From the NCBI GenBank assembly GCA_037903475.1, contig JBAJFG010000027.1:496001-560000 (forward strand): 64,000 nt of DNA, read 5' to 3'. The stretch comes from Ancylostoma caninum. Lineage: Eukaryota; Nematoda; Chromadorea; Rhabditida; Ancylostomatidae. The notes under the pieces were generated by a model. The model saw only the letters and a list, made by a program, of their open reading frames with translations. It had not been told where the DNA came from and did not search any database. The first letter of the stretch is position 1, and every line of letters starts with the position of its first letter. Made by a program: the position numbers and the translations under genes. Positions 1 to 12,700 of the stretch are shown here, in pieces.

Positions 1-2146
1 ATATTCTCTCTTAAATGCCAGTTCGCAGTTGCACGCGAACCAAAGATTGAAGGCTTTCGCATAAAACATGTGTAACTCAGCTAGTGACAGCTTCTTAATG
101 TCCCGAAGTAATGTAGCCAGAGTATGCACAGCAACTTCACACAGGTAGGCAATAAAAGCAGTTTATTATGGTGATTTTGTCGGTCGAATGCTCCAATCGC
201 AGTGCAAACTTTGCTTTTCTTTGTTATTTAAAATAGATCTGTTTCGTACAACAAATTTTTTCTGTTTTACTCAACTTTCAATCAAAATATTGCAATTCTT
301 GTTGTGTCCATGTTTTAATTTAGAAACGGGTTTTGGAAGTTTGTTTTGCTTGATTGCAATTGTTCGAAAATTCAGAAAAAAAAGAACTTTAAAGGTTTTG
401 CTTGCAATTGTTCTGCGAGGCCTTCAATTAAGCTGCTACAAGCAGTCGTATGTTGGTGAAGCGTAAGTTAAACAGCATCGCATACATCCAAAGATCCCTC
501 TAGGTTGCCGACAGTGCTGTTGCAATTGCAAAGCTCACTTTTCTTTGAAAGAACCGTTGTTATGAGCACTTAGGCTTGTTTTCGAAGCGTACGTAAAACA
601 TGTATGAGTAGTGGCACAGCCACCACTTTTGAACAGAGAAGGCTAGGACTCAGGTTTCGGAAATCTGGAGACAAATCACAGTATGACATATCTTGGTGGA
701 ATTAGGGTTAAACCTATAACGGCGATGAAATGTCCGGAAATTCTTCCTAGAGCCATATTCCGGTGCGATTCGGTCCTTTGTATTACGTAGGAAATTATAT
801 TGTTTCAAGACGCACGCTCAACGTTTAAGCAATATAATCTCGGATACTACTTCGAGTTGAGCTACACAATTGATTCATCGATTATTTGTTCACAAAATCA
901 ACCTGGTTTTTGTGGTGTTGGGCCTCAGTTTAATCAAATTCGGAATGCTGCTGAAATACTCACGGGGAGCAATGAATTTCTGAACATTTTCTTTTTTTTC
1001 TTTTTCGTGATTCGTATGCGCTCCTTGGAACAACGTCTTTCTACGCATATTAACATTTTCGGTGAGTTCGCAGAAAATCCCTAAAAACTCCCAAGCGCAC
1101 GACGCAGCGGCCGTTTATGAGCCACACTTTTTTTTTGTTTGAAATAGTTTGACACGTTTAAAGCTAGAAGACATACTTATCTTCCAAGAAGAAAGAAAAA
1201 AAAACCAGATGTTTTGTGTCCGATCGCCTTGCATTTGTGCATTGTTAGCAAACACGAAAAGTAATATAGCTGCTGCTACAATCAAGTCATTACAGTTTAG
1301 CATCGACATTGAATTGTCTATGTCATGTGAGGTAGACACCGCGGGTTGCCTCTCAAAATGCGAACTCTGGTCGCTCTACGGGCAGGTGTGTTACAGTTCC
1401 AGGGGACCCATTGGTGCTATAGTTCTCTGGCATAAACTTCTCATTTAAGATCAACTGATTTCTGAGCCCTATCACACCACCAAGTGGTGAATGAGTAAGT
1501 TCATTTCGTAACGAAAGTCTCGCTAGCACAGCTGATGCACCGCCAGTGAACAGCGTAACGGCGCATGTCCCCGATATTATGATTGATGGACAGCGTCACG
1601 TCATTTTCTTTGCAAGTTGACAAACCGACTCGTCAGTTCCGGCGGCATCAAAATAAATACCAGTTGTTTTTTGTTTACTACGTGTTGTTGGCGTGAGGCT
1701 GCGCGTCGTCTGAGGGATGTGTAATAAGAAACTCGGGTAGTGGACTACTGCGTAGTAGAGTGAATATCTTGCTTTTTCAAAGTTGCAGGCCAACTCGAAA
1801 TTTCGGAGTGAATAAGAAAGAAGTGAGGTTCGAAGCATAAAATTGAGTTCTAGGTGTCGCTACAGAAGATTCCTCGTCTTCTAGTAGAAAATTAGTGAAA
1901 AATGAGAGGTTTTTTTTAATATGGGAGAGATTTGTTTCCCCTCCAAGGTTTTGAGAGCAAATGGAAGCAGCTGCTAAAGCGATGATTTCTGATATCAGGA
2001 GGAAGTTCAGATATTTCCTCTACCAGAACGTCGGCATCATCGAAAATTCTTCAATAATGCTATAAAATCGATTAAAAGAGTACTAGCATCACGTTTCCTG
2101 TTCTTTTTTTATTTTCTTACTTTTGTTCCATCCTGTTTTCCAGATA
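1..2146. other. Intergenic or intronic stretch upstream of the PSF1 exons
   Basis: No coding region can be supported. The short open frames lack splice signals and recognisable motifs. The upstream exons of the PSF1 gene must lie here or before the window, but no PSF1-like peptide was found by eye. Confidence 0.5.
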
Positions 2147-2383
2147 TGGTCTATTAGCTCACAGGAGGCGCCTGATCTGACATTGTCTGCAATTACGACT
2201 TTGCCTGCAGAATGCGTCTGGAAGGATATTTTAGCGTATGGCAGTGGGGAAACATAAGAATGGAAGGAACCACACCATATGGATATCAAAAAAGTGCAAA
2301 AAATAGATCGGTTAGCCGAAAAATGGTGAAGTCGTAGTTGCGGACAAAGTCCGATCGGGCGCCCTCTGTGAGCTAATAGACTA
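2147..2383. mobile_element. MITE with about 58-bp terminal inverted repeats, TA flanks
   Basis: The left end (about 2147-2206) and the reverse complement of the right end (about 2325-2383) align over nearly 60 bp and share the core GTCTATTAGCTCACAG followed by a GGCGCC-containing stretch. Both ends are flanked by TA (2145-2146 and 2384-2385), as expected for a Tc1/mariner-type insertion. The element has no coding capacity. A more diverged member of the same family is at 53553-53848. It lies just upstream of a PSF1 exon and so is probably intronic. Confidence 0.75.
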
Positions 2384-2556
2384 TACTTCTAGTATTTCAA
2401 AGGTCGAATTAGTTTTGGTGATTTTGATATTCGAAGTTCCGACCAACCATCCGAACCCATTTTCTGCCGGGGGTTACAGTTTGTCCCTCCCCGTCACTCG
2501 CGTACACCCTTTCTCTTCAAACTTGTAGTAACTGAGTAGTAACAATTTTTTTGCAG

Positions 2557-2807
2557 GTCCGCGTGCTTGAGAACTATGGCGAGTTCGAGACTTCAGATGG
2601 CAACCTTGTCATGCTACAGGTCAACTCCACAGTAAGTTAGCTTGAAATGTCAGTTTTTTTGGAGGTAGTACATATATTCTTAATGTGTACATACCAGTAA
2701 TGTTAAAGCTTTATTTTTGAACAGCCTCTATCTGATTTCAGCACTCGTTACCACGACATGATTGCGAAATGCTTATCAGACAAGGTATTCTGGAGATCGC
2801 CAACTAG
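2557..2807 (+). CDS. psf-1: GINS complex subunit PSF1 (GINS1), last two exons
   Basis: PSF1 is part of the GINS tetramer, which joins CDC45 and MCM2-7 in the replicative helicase in the nucleus. Two exons are visible: 2557-2631 after a TTTTTTTGCAG acceptor, ending at GT-AAGT, and 2742-2807 after GATTTCAG, ending at TAG. The first encodes VRVLENYGEFETSDG plus ten residues, the second HSLPRHDCEMLIRQGILE plus IAN. These match the conserved C-terminal B domain of PSF1, where the family pattern is roughly YGEFE-x-DG, then LPR and E-x-LIRQG-x-LE. Both exons keep phase 0. The N-terminal A domain, roughly three quarters of the protein, is not recognisable in the 2.5 kb upstream, so the gene is partial here or has a long intron (a MITE sits at 2147-2383). 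It converges with the minus-strand gene at 5175-5923. Confidence 0.88.
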
Positions 2808-3377
2808 AACAAAGTGCCGACACTGTGTTATGGCCAAAGAGTTTTGTACTTGTGCAGTATCCATGCGATTCCTTCATGCACGCTTCTGAGCCGTGTACTT
2901 TTCGTTTTCACCATATTGAGATGTAGATCATAGGTGCGTTGCAGAAATTGATACTCTTTTGATGTGAGGAATGTCGCGTCCTAAAAGCATAGATAAAATC
3001 GACGTAAGGATTGCGTTTACAGTTTAAAACGTTGTGCCCTACTTTCGGTTGCTTGTTGTTGTGAAGGGTTGTGAGGTGCTCGGTGGTTGGATGATGTGGA
3101 TTCGCGACGGCGCTCGTTTCCGAGAGATGTACTGAATCACACATTTGAATGACACAGAGGACATAGGGTTTAAATGTAATCAAAAGTAGATGCGTGAGTT
3201 AGTTAACTAACCGTCGAGGACTTTCTGATTTTCCTTGACTTTCTATAGCCATTGGAGATGCATCTTCTGAGTCAACGCTCTTATGCATCTTCAGCGATGC
3301 TCGTGGACTGGAGGAAGTTCGTCTCCTGTATAACGCACATAATACATACGTTTTATAATTAGACAATCATAGCGGTT
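2808..3377. other. Downstream flank of PSF1
   Basis: This is 570 bases of non-coding sequence. A minus-strand open frame at 2908-3183 has no recognisable motif. No clear AATAAA signal was seen directly after the PSF1 stop. Confidence 0.4.
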
Positions 3378-4321
3378 CATTCTAAATGGGTATATACAGA
3401 ATAAAGCCCATGTCTTAGCAATCAGAATAAACGCACTCTTGTTCGCAACAGGCTCCTTCCCTGCTCAAGCAGTCACAGAGACGACGAGGGATTGCATACA
3501 GTGTCTCACGGGGAAACGTAATTGCGCAGAATTTAGAGAATGAGAGAACGCGAGAAATTGTGCCGTCTTCGGGGAGGCAGACGAGAAATGCATGTCACTG
3601 GCACGAATACTCAACTATCGTCGTTTTTGGAACGGACTACAGCCGCAACTAACTCAGGTCGAGCATTGGGAGCTTGATGCTTCTATGGATGATAGCGCAC
3701 TTCTTGCTCTCTAAGATATCCATATGAGGTCATCCGTAGAATGAAATTCGGCAAGGAAGCCTATTCTCTGCCAAATTGAAGTCCCTCAAGTAGATTTTGG
3801 AAACTTGGTCCGTACCACTTTTGTCAATTGCACAATAGCCAAGCCGTGCCAGAGTACTTATGAACTCAACTTGTGATGAGAATTAAGGTAAGCAAGAAAA
3901 TGTGTCCTTAGAAGATCGCTTGGCTGAGAAACAATGAAAGGAAAAAGTTTTCTATAGCAAAACATAGATGCATTTCTTTGGCGGGAACACGGCAAGACTT
4001 GCGAGCAAGGTCATGCTTTCATGTGATGCTTGGAGAGCATGACCTACCGTACTTCCCATAGGAGTATCGTTTTCCTAAAGCTTACCCTCTTTATAATATG
4101 GAAGAAGAATGGACGAACTTCAGTTGCGACGCATCGGAGACATTCTCTACTGACATCTTCGTGGCTGCTTTTTCCAGGGGAGTGCGCGCTCCGAACAGGA
4201 CTGGATTTTTTGTATTCGTTAAGACACGAACTTTATTTTGGAAATGCATATATTGTGGTTTTCGGGGTGTTGACCCTTTTACAGCATAATTTCAGTGCGC
4301 CAATATTTATGACGCACCCTG
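3378..4321. mobile_element. Degenerate palindromic mariner-derived element, left end truncated
   Basis: The right end carries the terminal sequence CAGGGTGCGTCATAAATATT (reverse complement read from 4321), the same terminus as the element at 28698-29480. Near the right end, frames read LESMTYRTSHRS and, after a frame change, EEEWTNFSCDASETFSTDIF, the degraded C-terminus of a mariner (DD34D) transposase. The left part (3378-3500) is the reverse complement of the other end of the same element type. Both ends therefore derive from one transposase 3' region in opposite orientations. Similarity to the second copy fades near 3378 and no left terminus is seen, so this copy is truncated. It has insertions relative to the second copy and cannot encode a transposase. 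Confidence 0.7.
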
Positions 4322-5174
4322 CATGTAACTGCTTATCAAATCCCGGATTTATACACTACATATTGATGGAAATACTGTCTAAGCTGCACAAAAACAATGC
4401 AAAGTGGCCTACAGTCTAGAAATGCATAGATGAATTAGCATAATCTCAACTAATGTTGTGTGACTAGTGAGGGACCCACCCTGTATATATGTACATGAAC
4501 AATATTACTGCTCGGTACGGAAAAGCTACTATCTGCTTTTTGTCAAGGAATGAAATAGAAGTGCCAATTAAAGATAAGAGCCAATTGAAGATGAGTAGGA
4601 GATAGTCTAACAATTCTGTTCTAAGCAGATTTTCAGAACAATGCAAGAACAAGATGCAAATTTATATCCTGAATTCTGCACACATTCTTGCTAATCACTA
4701 GGTGAGATAAAGAACGAAGGCATCAATTCTGTGCTGCTGCTTGTAACCATAATTGACTTCGTCTCGGGCATTTCAAAGGAAACTTTTGGGAAGTCCTAAA
4801 TATGGTAAGAAGTAGCACATGGTTCCTCGCTCTAAATGGTGTGGCTCACTCTATTCATCTAAGAACTTCGAAGGCATCCACATTTGATTTTATGTGCCCA
4901 TCTTTCTACCCATAGGGTATTTATATGGTAATTCTGGTGCTTTGCAGTGAAGTTCTAACGCAACTGCAGCTATATTATCTATGATTTCTGAACGAAGAAA
5001 ACACTCCCTCACTGCACCCACTGACTCTTGTTTTTTAGAAACGACTCCAACGTTGTGTACACCCCAGACTCCGATTCATCATAGGATCTGGTCTTGATTA
5101 ATTGACAGGAGGTTTGGCTGATATCACTGATAATGTGAAATATGCGTTCGACAACTGGTTGGTGGAAAAGGAAC
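4322..5174. other. Non-coding stretch downstream of the minus-strand Ser-rich gene
   Basis: No supported gene. If the strong donor-like GTGAGT at the end of the neighbouring coding region is used, further exons of that gene should lie here or beyond, but none with convincing phase and acceptor was found. Confidence 0.35.
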
Positions 5175-5923
5175 TCACTTTGAGACGGCTCCAGCGTTCG
5201 GTTCAGATTCTCGTTTTAACCGGTGGTCGAGTTCTCTGGACTTATCCGATAGTTTTCGTAGGGGACTGGTGGAAGAACTCTCTCGACGGTGACCATCCTT
5301 GGAAGAGTGTCGTTCGGCTCGGCTGGCAATCGGCGCCGGTGCTTTTGAGATTGACGATGTCGATGTTTTTGAGGTAGTTGGCTGATCAAATGAGTTGTAG
5401 CCATGGGACAACCGTCCTACTTCTGGGGTAACTGCCTTCTGGACGGACTGGGTGTTTGTTGTGCGATCCTGGAATGGTTTCATGTTAGAGGCATCCAGAA
5501 TGTGCCGAAAGCAATGTGAAATTGTGTACCTTTCGCGGTGACTCTGACTGCCCTCGCTTTTGATGACCGACTTTTGCTGGAGGAAGTTCTGCTGTTTCAT
5601 CTACTGATTCCAGTCTAATGAGCGGCTCATGCAGGTCACTTTTTGGTTCGGATTCGTATTTCCTGTAAAGGAAAGTGAATTTGCTTTTCACATGAACGGG
5701 TGGCATTGATGAGAATGACCTACCGCAATTTCATTGTTGTGCTGGCCTCGTCATCATCAATTATTCCTGACTTCTGTAGACTCCACTGAACGTGAAATCC
5801 TTTAGGTTTCGGTGCCTTCTTCGGTTTATTTTCATCGTACTGGCCTTTGTACTGGAACAAGTGAAAGTCAGGGATTGAGTTGTAAGCCTCGATCAAAGCA
5901 CTATCGTTAGCATCCGGTTTCAT
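5175..5923 (-). CDS. Unrecognised Ser/Lys-rich, probably disordered protein (three exons)
   Basis: I do not recognise this protein. The model is exon 1 5923-5724 (ATG, with an in-frame TGA six bases upstream), exon 2 5662-5530 and exon 3 5468-5175. The introns begin GTAGGT and GTACAC and end TTTACAG and ATTCCAG, with consistent phases 2 and 0. The N-terminus reads MKPDANDSALIEAYNSIPDF, then comes a Lys/Pro stretch, an acidic IDDDEAS segment and a long Ser/Thr/Arg-rich tail without hydrophobic segments. A soluble or tail-like disordered protein is plausible. Exon 3 runs into an in-frame TGA, but the last bases read AAAGTGAGT, a strong donor, and the same configuration is a real splice site in both CAP genes of this window. 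The true C-terminus may therefore lie further on. It faces the PSF1 gene 3' end to 3' end. Confidence 0.55.
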
Positions 5924-6156
5924 AACATTTCATAACATCGTGTTGCCCGTAAACTTTGCTTGACCAGCTAGCGAGGGCATGCTTTTGGCTGGATACAGCG
6001 GTTTTCTGGGGACATCAAGTTCACATGGAAAGATTCTTCGTGCTACTACACTACAAGTCGTACTTTGTTGTTATAATACTTACAATTCACACAAGCATTT
6101 TTGATAATCTCGAAAGCACTGTTCCACCTTGAAATCATTTCTAAGATGTTCACATG
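5924..6156. other. 5' flank of the Ser-rich gene with a 21-bp direct repeat
   Basis: GTTCACATGGAAAGATTCTT occurs near 6020-6040 and again near 6148-6168, just at the left edge of the next inverted-repeat element. It may be a duplicated flank. Nothing else is seen. Confidence 0.4.
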
Positions 6157-6537
6157 GAAAGATTCTTCAGAAGCTCTTGATCACAATGGTGTACGTGATT
6201 CCATGCGAATCTGTCGAAGAACCATTCCCCAGCACAGATTTGTGGGGAGCTTGGGGGCGGAGTCAAGGTCATTCTACCGGATTTCTGCACTATGCATCTC
6301 TTTGCTGATACATGGAGTGCACCCACTATCCTCTTAAGAAGTAATGGATGAGGAACTCTTACAAGTAGTATGGATTTTCTCAGAAATGCATACAATGTAA
6401 TATTCAGAAACCTCGTCCTCTCGCCTTTGCCCCACCCACAAACTTCCCAAGAACAGGGGTTTGAAAGCATGTTTTCCGGCAGTTTCGCATGGAAACACAT
6501 ATATCATCGTGATCAACACCTTCTGGAGATTGCTTTC
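6157..6537. mobile_element. MITE with long imperfect terminal inverted repeats (TTGATCACAATGG type)
   Basis: The left arm, starting GAAAG and passing through CTTGATCACAATGGTGTACG, matches the reverse complement of the right arm over at least 60 bp. Both contain a TTCCATGCGAA block. Fragments with the same signature (GATCACAATAGT followed by a GTGATTCC or GTGATCCC block and an ACTGCCG block) occur at 22970-23025 and 28240-28305, so this is a family. No coding capacity is seen, and the overlapping open frames are palindrome artefacts. Confidence 0.65.
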
Positions 6538-9500
6538 GTTTGTGAATTATAGAGGTGGGGTAATGCTATTAAGATCAGTTGTACGATGATCGCTAGGAAT
6601 CGATCCTAGTATATTCTTCCATTTTCTCGTCGATATTAGTTTTGAGAGACAATGTGTATCTCTTTTGTGCATGCATAATAAAAATGTTGTTGAAATGGCA
6701 ACTTGAAAAGAAACTAAAAATGGATGATGCGACCTTTTCTTTTCTTATTCGTGGGAATGAAAAAACCAGTTGGTAGCTACAAGATAATGAATTGAAAGTT
6801 ACATCTAAATTACTGAAAATTCATCCATGCCTCTATGGAGGGCTTGGAGATTCGCACCCTGAGGCTTAAAGTAGATAGAGAGGTTGTACCTGTTGGAAAC
6901 CTCCTCCCCAGCTAGTTGTCCTCCACAATCCGTTCTCCTTGGCGAGTCTGACTCGCTCACTACAGCGCTCGAAGGCGCTCTCTCGCCTTCGTCGGAGGTC
7001 TTCAATTCTCTGAAGAATAAAACAAATTTAAACATTGCTTGGAGATTATGAAGCGTTTTACATTTCGCCAGTCGCAAACCCGCTTTTATGATTTCGTGGA
7101 ATGGAACACTGAAGTGAAGTCGAGCGAACGCCACCTCACCCAAACAACAGCTGTCACTGTGGAATTTCTTTTCTTTGTGGCGAAATAATTTTGAATAGGG
7201 TATACTTACAGTGCAAATGTTCTAAAATTATAACTTCTCCTGTCATGCAGAAGTTCTAATTTTTGTCGGCACTTATTCACAAAGATGATGGTAAACATAG
7301 TAAATCACACAGAGTCCGGATTTTTTCCTTGCTCCTCGTGACTCTTCGCATTCCAGAGGGTGGACTGCTGTTGGGTCCATAACGATGTCACGGGTTGGAA
7401 GTATACGATGTTGTTGTGCAGGAAGCAATTGATGTAAGGAAGGATCAGGCTTGATTAGCTTGATTACTTTGAAATGCTACTCGATTGAAATGAAGGCAGC
7501 TCATCTAACACATCAAGTTGCCCCATTATTGAAAATCAAAGGTTTACTCAGATCAGTGGTCTTTCTTTTTTTGCTCTTTAGTGAAATTGAAGCCTGCCAA
7601 AGGTCTCAGTCAAAGGATTCAAAGAGTGACCTGTGCCATATAGTCTAACAACGTGGATAACCTGCTATGCCAGGATTCATGGCAAATCAAGGCTCCAATA
7701 CTAATTCTCCACAAACTACGTGCTCTATAGGGTAACCAGCTACGGCATTCGTGCTGACTTGCGTTGTTAACGCTTCTTTAATCCCAACCTTGCTGGGATA
7801 TCATTGATGGAAAAGCCTGCTTATTGCATGCATACACTCAGACACTGGGCCAGAATTTCCGCAGTATAATAGCGGGATTTTCGCTTCCCTTCTTCTGTGG
7901 AAATACCGGTATCGTTTTGCTTAAATTCCGAGTGAGAGTGTTTGGCTACGGAACTTCCGCATGACACCCGTATACCCTATGCAGCAGAATTCGAGGCAGT
8001 TATATTCTTATGCGATTCTTCTGCAGAAATTCCGAAGTGCTTCTTTTCTCTGCGTCCCCATGTCCCTAGATCTCTTTCTACTATTGTTTGTCCGAAGCCG
8101 GTATTATTCTGCTGCGGAATTTGCGGCACTTTGTCTGAGTAAGGGACAGATTTTCCCTATATAATAAACGGTATCAATTAAAAAAACATTTCGACATAGG
8201 CATTTTGGGATTCTGCATATGCAGCATTCTTGGATGTACTGCGCAACTAAGGAACACTTACACTAGTAATGAGTTGTTCTTATGGAACTGTTTAAGTCTT
8301 TCAGTGGCGGTGTTCATGAACGTCTCTGAGGAGGTTTCCGCCCATCAGTTTTGGAATGGAAGAGTTCTCGTAGCAAAAATTGCACAGCTTATCCAAGCCG
8401 CTCATTCCGGTGAATGATAACGCGTAGTGACAAAGATTTCAAAATATTTCACCATTTGCTTAATGAGGTCTAAATGTTTTGACTGGCACAAATAATTAGG
8501 ACCTTGGCGCAGACAATTCAAGTGACCCAAAATTTTGGCACCTTAAGACTTCTGTGACGGGATCCGCTGCGTACTCAGGGGGGGTTGAACATTGCGGTCA
8601 TCCAGGGTAGACGTGTTTTGCGAGCAAAATGTGAAATATCTTGCCGACTTCACCAATAGATGTTATCGTTGACCGAGATGGGTTGCTCACACAAGATAGA
8701 TACAAGGTATAGGATGACCCAAAAGTCTTTGTGCGTCGTTCAACTGCTGCGAAAACTTTATGAGCGAACCAATAATGGCCAGATTGAGAGATTGAGCGAG
8801 TGATTCATGAGGACTACTACCAATAAAATTGCTTTGTTTAGATATCAGAAGCCATTATGCAGCAGGCGCGAAAAGGTTCCAAGGCGGAGATACTTCTGGG
8901 CATCAGCACCTCGTTCAAACATTTTCCCAGGATGCCATTCAAATTAGGTTCACTGGCAGGTAGCTGTGATGTGAACTTGCAAGGCATTCTCTTCCAGAAA
9001 CACTGGACTTTATGGTCAGTCAGAGGGAATAAACGTAGATTGTGAGAGGGCTGAAGAGGAAATGGGTAAAGTGGACGCGCACCCAGCTTCGAAACCAGCT
9101 CCGAGGCAGGGAATATCCTTCCTCGTAGAGCATTCAGCGCACCGATCTGAGATATTTTTGAGACTCTCTCAGCATCTAATCTCTTGTAGCCGTCATGACA
9201 TGAGTCTCACCTCGGAAATTCACTCCTATTCGATAAGTGGTTCAATAAATGCCCATTCTGTTGAGATCCCTCCTCTCTTCACCATAATCTTACTCTCGTC
9301 AAAAATCCTATACGATTTATTGCTCAATGTCACTGGGTCACTTAGGCGCAGATGGTTTTTTCTTTGGCCGAACAGAAAAACAGAAACAGAAAACTTCAGA
9401 AAACCTCGGTGAGATGTGATGATGACGTGCTGATGTCCATGGGCACATCCGCTAGGAGACCATTCCGGCTCTGGTAAACGAGCAGAGAAACGACGTTAGA

Positions 9501-9790
9501 GGTTGAATAAGAACCTTTTCGCTGATGGCACCGTTGATAAATCAACCTCTTAGTTTGGCCATAATCTCATTTTGTATAACGTTATTCGCTGAGTTTGAAT
9601 AGTTTTCGGGTCACCAATTTTTACTAGGAGAACGCGTCCATTTTAGGGCAGCAGGTGGACCGGAACATTCTCAGAGACATTCTTGAACACCACCACTGGC
9701 TTCTTTCAAGTACTCATTGGTAATAACAGCAATGTGTTCAGACGCTACTGTGAAGCACCTGCTTTTTGGTGTGGGAGGGCCGCGCCCAGC
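6538..9790. other. Long stretch without a supported gene
   Basis: No coding region with splice or family support was found. Around 7850-8165 the sequence repeats variants of CGGAATTTCCGCAG on both strands, and the same motif appears near 18150-18190, suggesting an old repeat. At 8708-8735 a GATGACCCAAAAGTCTTTGT string resembles mariner termini, but no partner end was established. Confidence 0.4.
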
Positions 9791-12700
9791 TCAAAAAGCA
9801 ATTTTTATCTTGGCTCGAACAAACTGAACAGCATTCAATGGATTTCTTATGCGGCTGCTGCTCCAGCCTGCTATTCCCTCTTTTTAAGCGTTCAGCACAT
9901 GTCGTGCATGCAAACAAAAATGAGCACCAACAGCTCACCGATATGTACATGCTGCAGCGAATCACCGCTGAGAATAAATACGTCTGGAACGTGGCCAAAG
10001 CGAGCAGCAGAGTGGCCAGCCACATACGCTCAACGAAATTATTGAACTGAAACACTTAACACTTCGACGGTGCAAAAAAAACCAACGACAGCAAGAACTC
10101 ACCGTGAATGGTCTTCTTTGCGTATACAAATCGCCATAAAAATAAGAAACGGCATATAAGCAGAAATATCCTACTGAGAATAAAAGAAAAATGCCTTGAA
10201 TAAGAATATGTGGGAGCAAAAGACTGGATGTATCGGAGAGAATTCCACAGAAGAGAAGAAATACCTGCAAAAAATACCTGAGTGTAAGCAACCAAAATAA
10301 TGTGGGGAAGAAAATTGGTTTCCATAGGGGTATAATTTGTACAGATGCAAAGAACTTTGATTTGTTGTGTAAAGTGAATTGCCAGGGGATGTATCAGTTG
10401 GTGCGCAGCAATTGTATCACGAAAGTACTTCCATAGTACCCGATCATAAATCTCTTTACATCAATAAAATCTCAGCATTTGCTGTCAACTTTGAAGTTAG
10501 TTCTTAGCCCAATGGGCAATAATAATAAAAGCTTTGTGAATGGATACCAAAAGGAAAACAAGGGTAAGCAGATGGACAGAAACTTAAGCACCCATCAACA
10601 ACCACTTTTTATCGAGTTCTGTGTCTTTAACGATGCTAAACCCGTTGAGCTATTTTCGGTATAAAAAATTGTGGGTACATGTATTGGGTGCCCGTGCCGA
10701 CACGGGGATTCACTCAACGCACAGAAGCAATATTTTTCTAACTATATGAAGTGAAGAAAATTCACAGTAACACTGCATTTCTAGGGCCTCTCCAACAATT
10801 GAATTCGGATGCCGCTAGACGCGCCAGTTTTCTGAAATGAGCTATAAACACGCCTCTCCGCTCATAAAATCGCGAACGAAGATGTGCATTATCGACTGTA
10901 TACCTACCGCAACCTTAAAGAAGTGGGGTTATGGTACAAAACGGATATGGTTTTCGTGTTTAGCACCTCAAATAACCTCTTCATGCGAAGCATAGGCGGA
11001 ATCTTTTCTCTAGAAATTTTGGGGCAGAACTGGTCGAACAGTGAGTGCCATAAGCACTAAGACAAATTTGATAAGGACCATTTATACTAGATGCGTGCGT
11101 TCGACTTGTTTATCTCTTGTTTACACGATGAAGAATAGAACCAGCTCTGACGCAGCTCAGACGTAGATGAGACGCATGAGTATCAAGCCTCACGGCAAGG
11201 CATTGTTATTTATGGTGCACACCAGGAAAGAGCGGATACGAGATTTTCCACGGTCCGGATAACGGCGCGGATAACGTATTAGCAAAAAATGACCGGATAA
11301 CGGATAAGTATTCCAGATGCTATGTACAAGGCACCACCTTCTATTATACAATACTGAGAAGGGTAAATAAAGGTACCAAAGGTAAATACAACATGAATGT
11401 TGTGGATAAGAATTAGCACGAATTCTTCACCTCTTTGATCGTCAAAATTACCCAGCTTCACGATGACGCTAAGCATGGCGTCATTATAAGAAGATGTACA
11501 TTAATAGTAAATATAGTATAATAACTAGAGTAGAGTTTGCTATGAAAATGACAATTCCCAGTGATACTTGGATATTCCGAAATTTGCTTGGCGCATGAGC
11601 TGCATAAGATGATGTTTCCAGGAAGACTTAAGTATAAAAGTCCCATAAAGAAGGCTGGGCCTTCGAAGGGTCCGTTTCAAATTACTCGTCCACGTTCATG
11701 GAAAAAAGTGGAAATTTCCGAACCCATAGTGAAAGAATGGTAAAGTAGTTGCTGAAGAAGACTTACAGAAAAAAGAATGCAAATCATCATAACTATCACA
11801 ATGTAGTCGAATATTAATGTGACGTTGAAGTGACTGAATTGAAATATCAAGCAGTCGCGAAGTATGCTGAAAATAGAGAAATTAATGTTCGTTAGCGTAA
11901 GGGCTAACTCGACAACCCATATATTCGTCAACTATGCTGTCTCTGACATCCATAAAAGGTTGACGTCTACCATTCGAATTGAATTCTCTGGGAAGAACTG
12001 AAGCTAATACACAATAGTTCATAGTATGATGAGCGTACAGCTTTTGTTGTTATGATAGATTGCCTGATGAGGGGTTTCTGATCCCAGAACTCTTCGAAGT
12101 AAATGTAGATTAACAAATATGGGTTCCAAGCAGCGACGTCAATCCAAGCACAGTTCAAGTAGCGAAGGAATGTAATTAATAGCAGGAATACAAAATATCC
12201 CATGTTCAGCGATTTTCTCACTGTTGATGCTGTTGTGTTATCAAGCGAAAATAAAAATGCTTGGATATGTCCATATTTGCAGAAATTCTAAGGACTATCA
12301 AACTGGTAAGTATTTCCATTGTATTTCTCTATCTTTTTTCTCTAGTGATTACCACAAGCGCCCGCTCGTGGTAAATTATCCCTATCCTGGATCGTCAACT
12401 ATAATATAAAATTCTATCTCGTGGTACATGTATAATGTGAACCAAGGTCGGGCCTGTTTTGTGATTGAAGACTACAAGACAATTCACCTCGCTTTAGTCT
12501 CTCCATCAGAGGTAGCGCCTAAATATTCTGAGGGAAGGAAATTCGAGTGGTATCCAACAGCAGTAGTGAAGTGATTATGAAAAAGATTAATGACGACAAG
12601 GTGCACACTTCAGTTTGTACATACATGCGCATATTGTCAGTTCACTCAGATTATCGAAGCTCTTTGGAATCCGGAAGTATCCTCTTCTGAGTGATTGCTT

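Noticed and set aside
8705..9610. Possible mariner element (GATGACCCAAAAGTCTTTGT near 8708 and TTTTCGGGTCACC near 9603)
   Set aside because: The two ends do not form a convincing inverted repeat and no transposase residues could be read between them.
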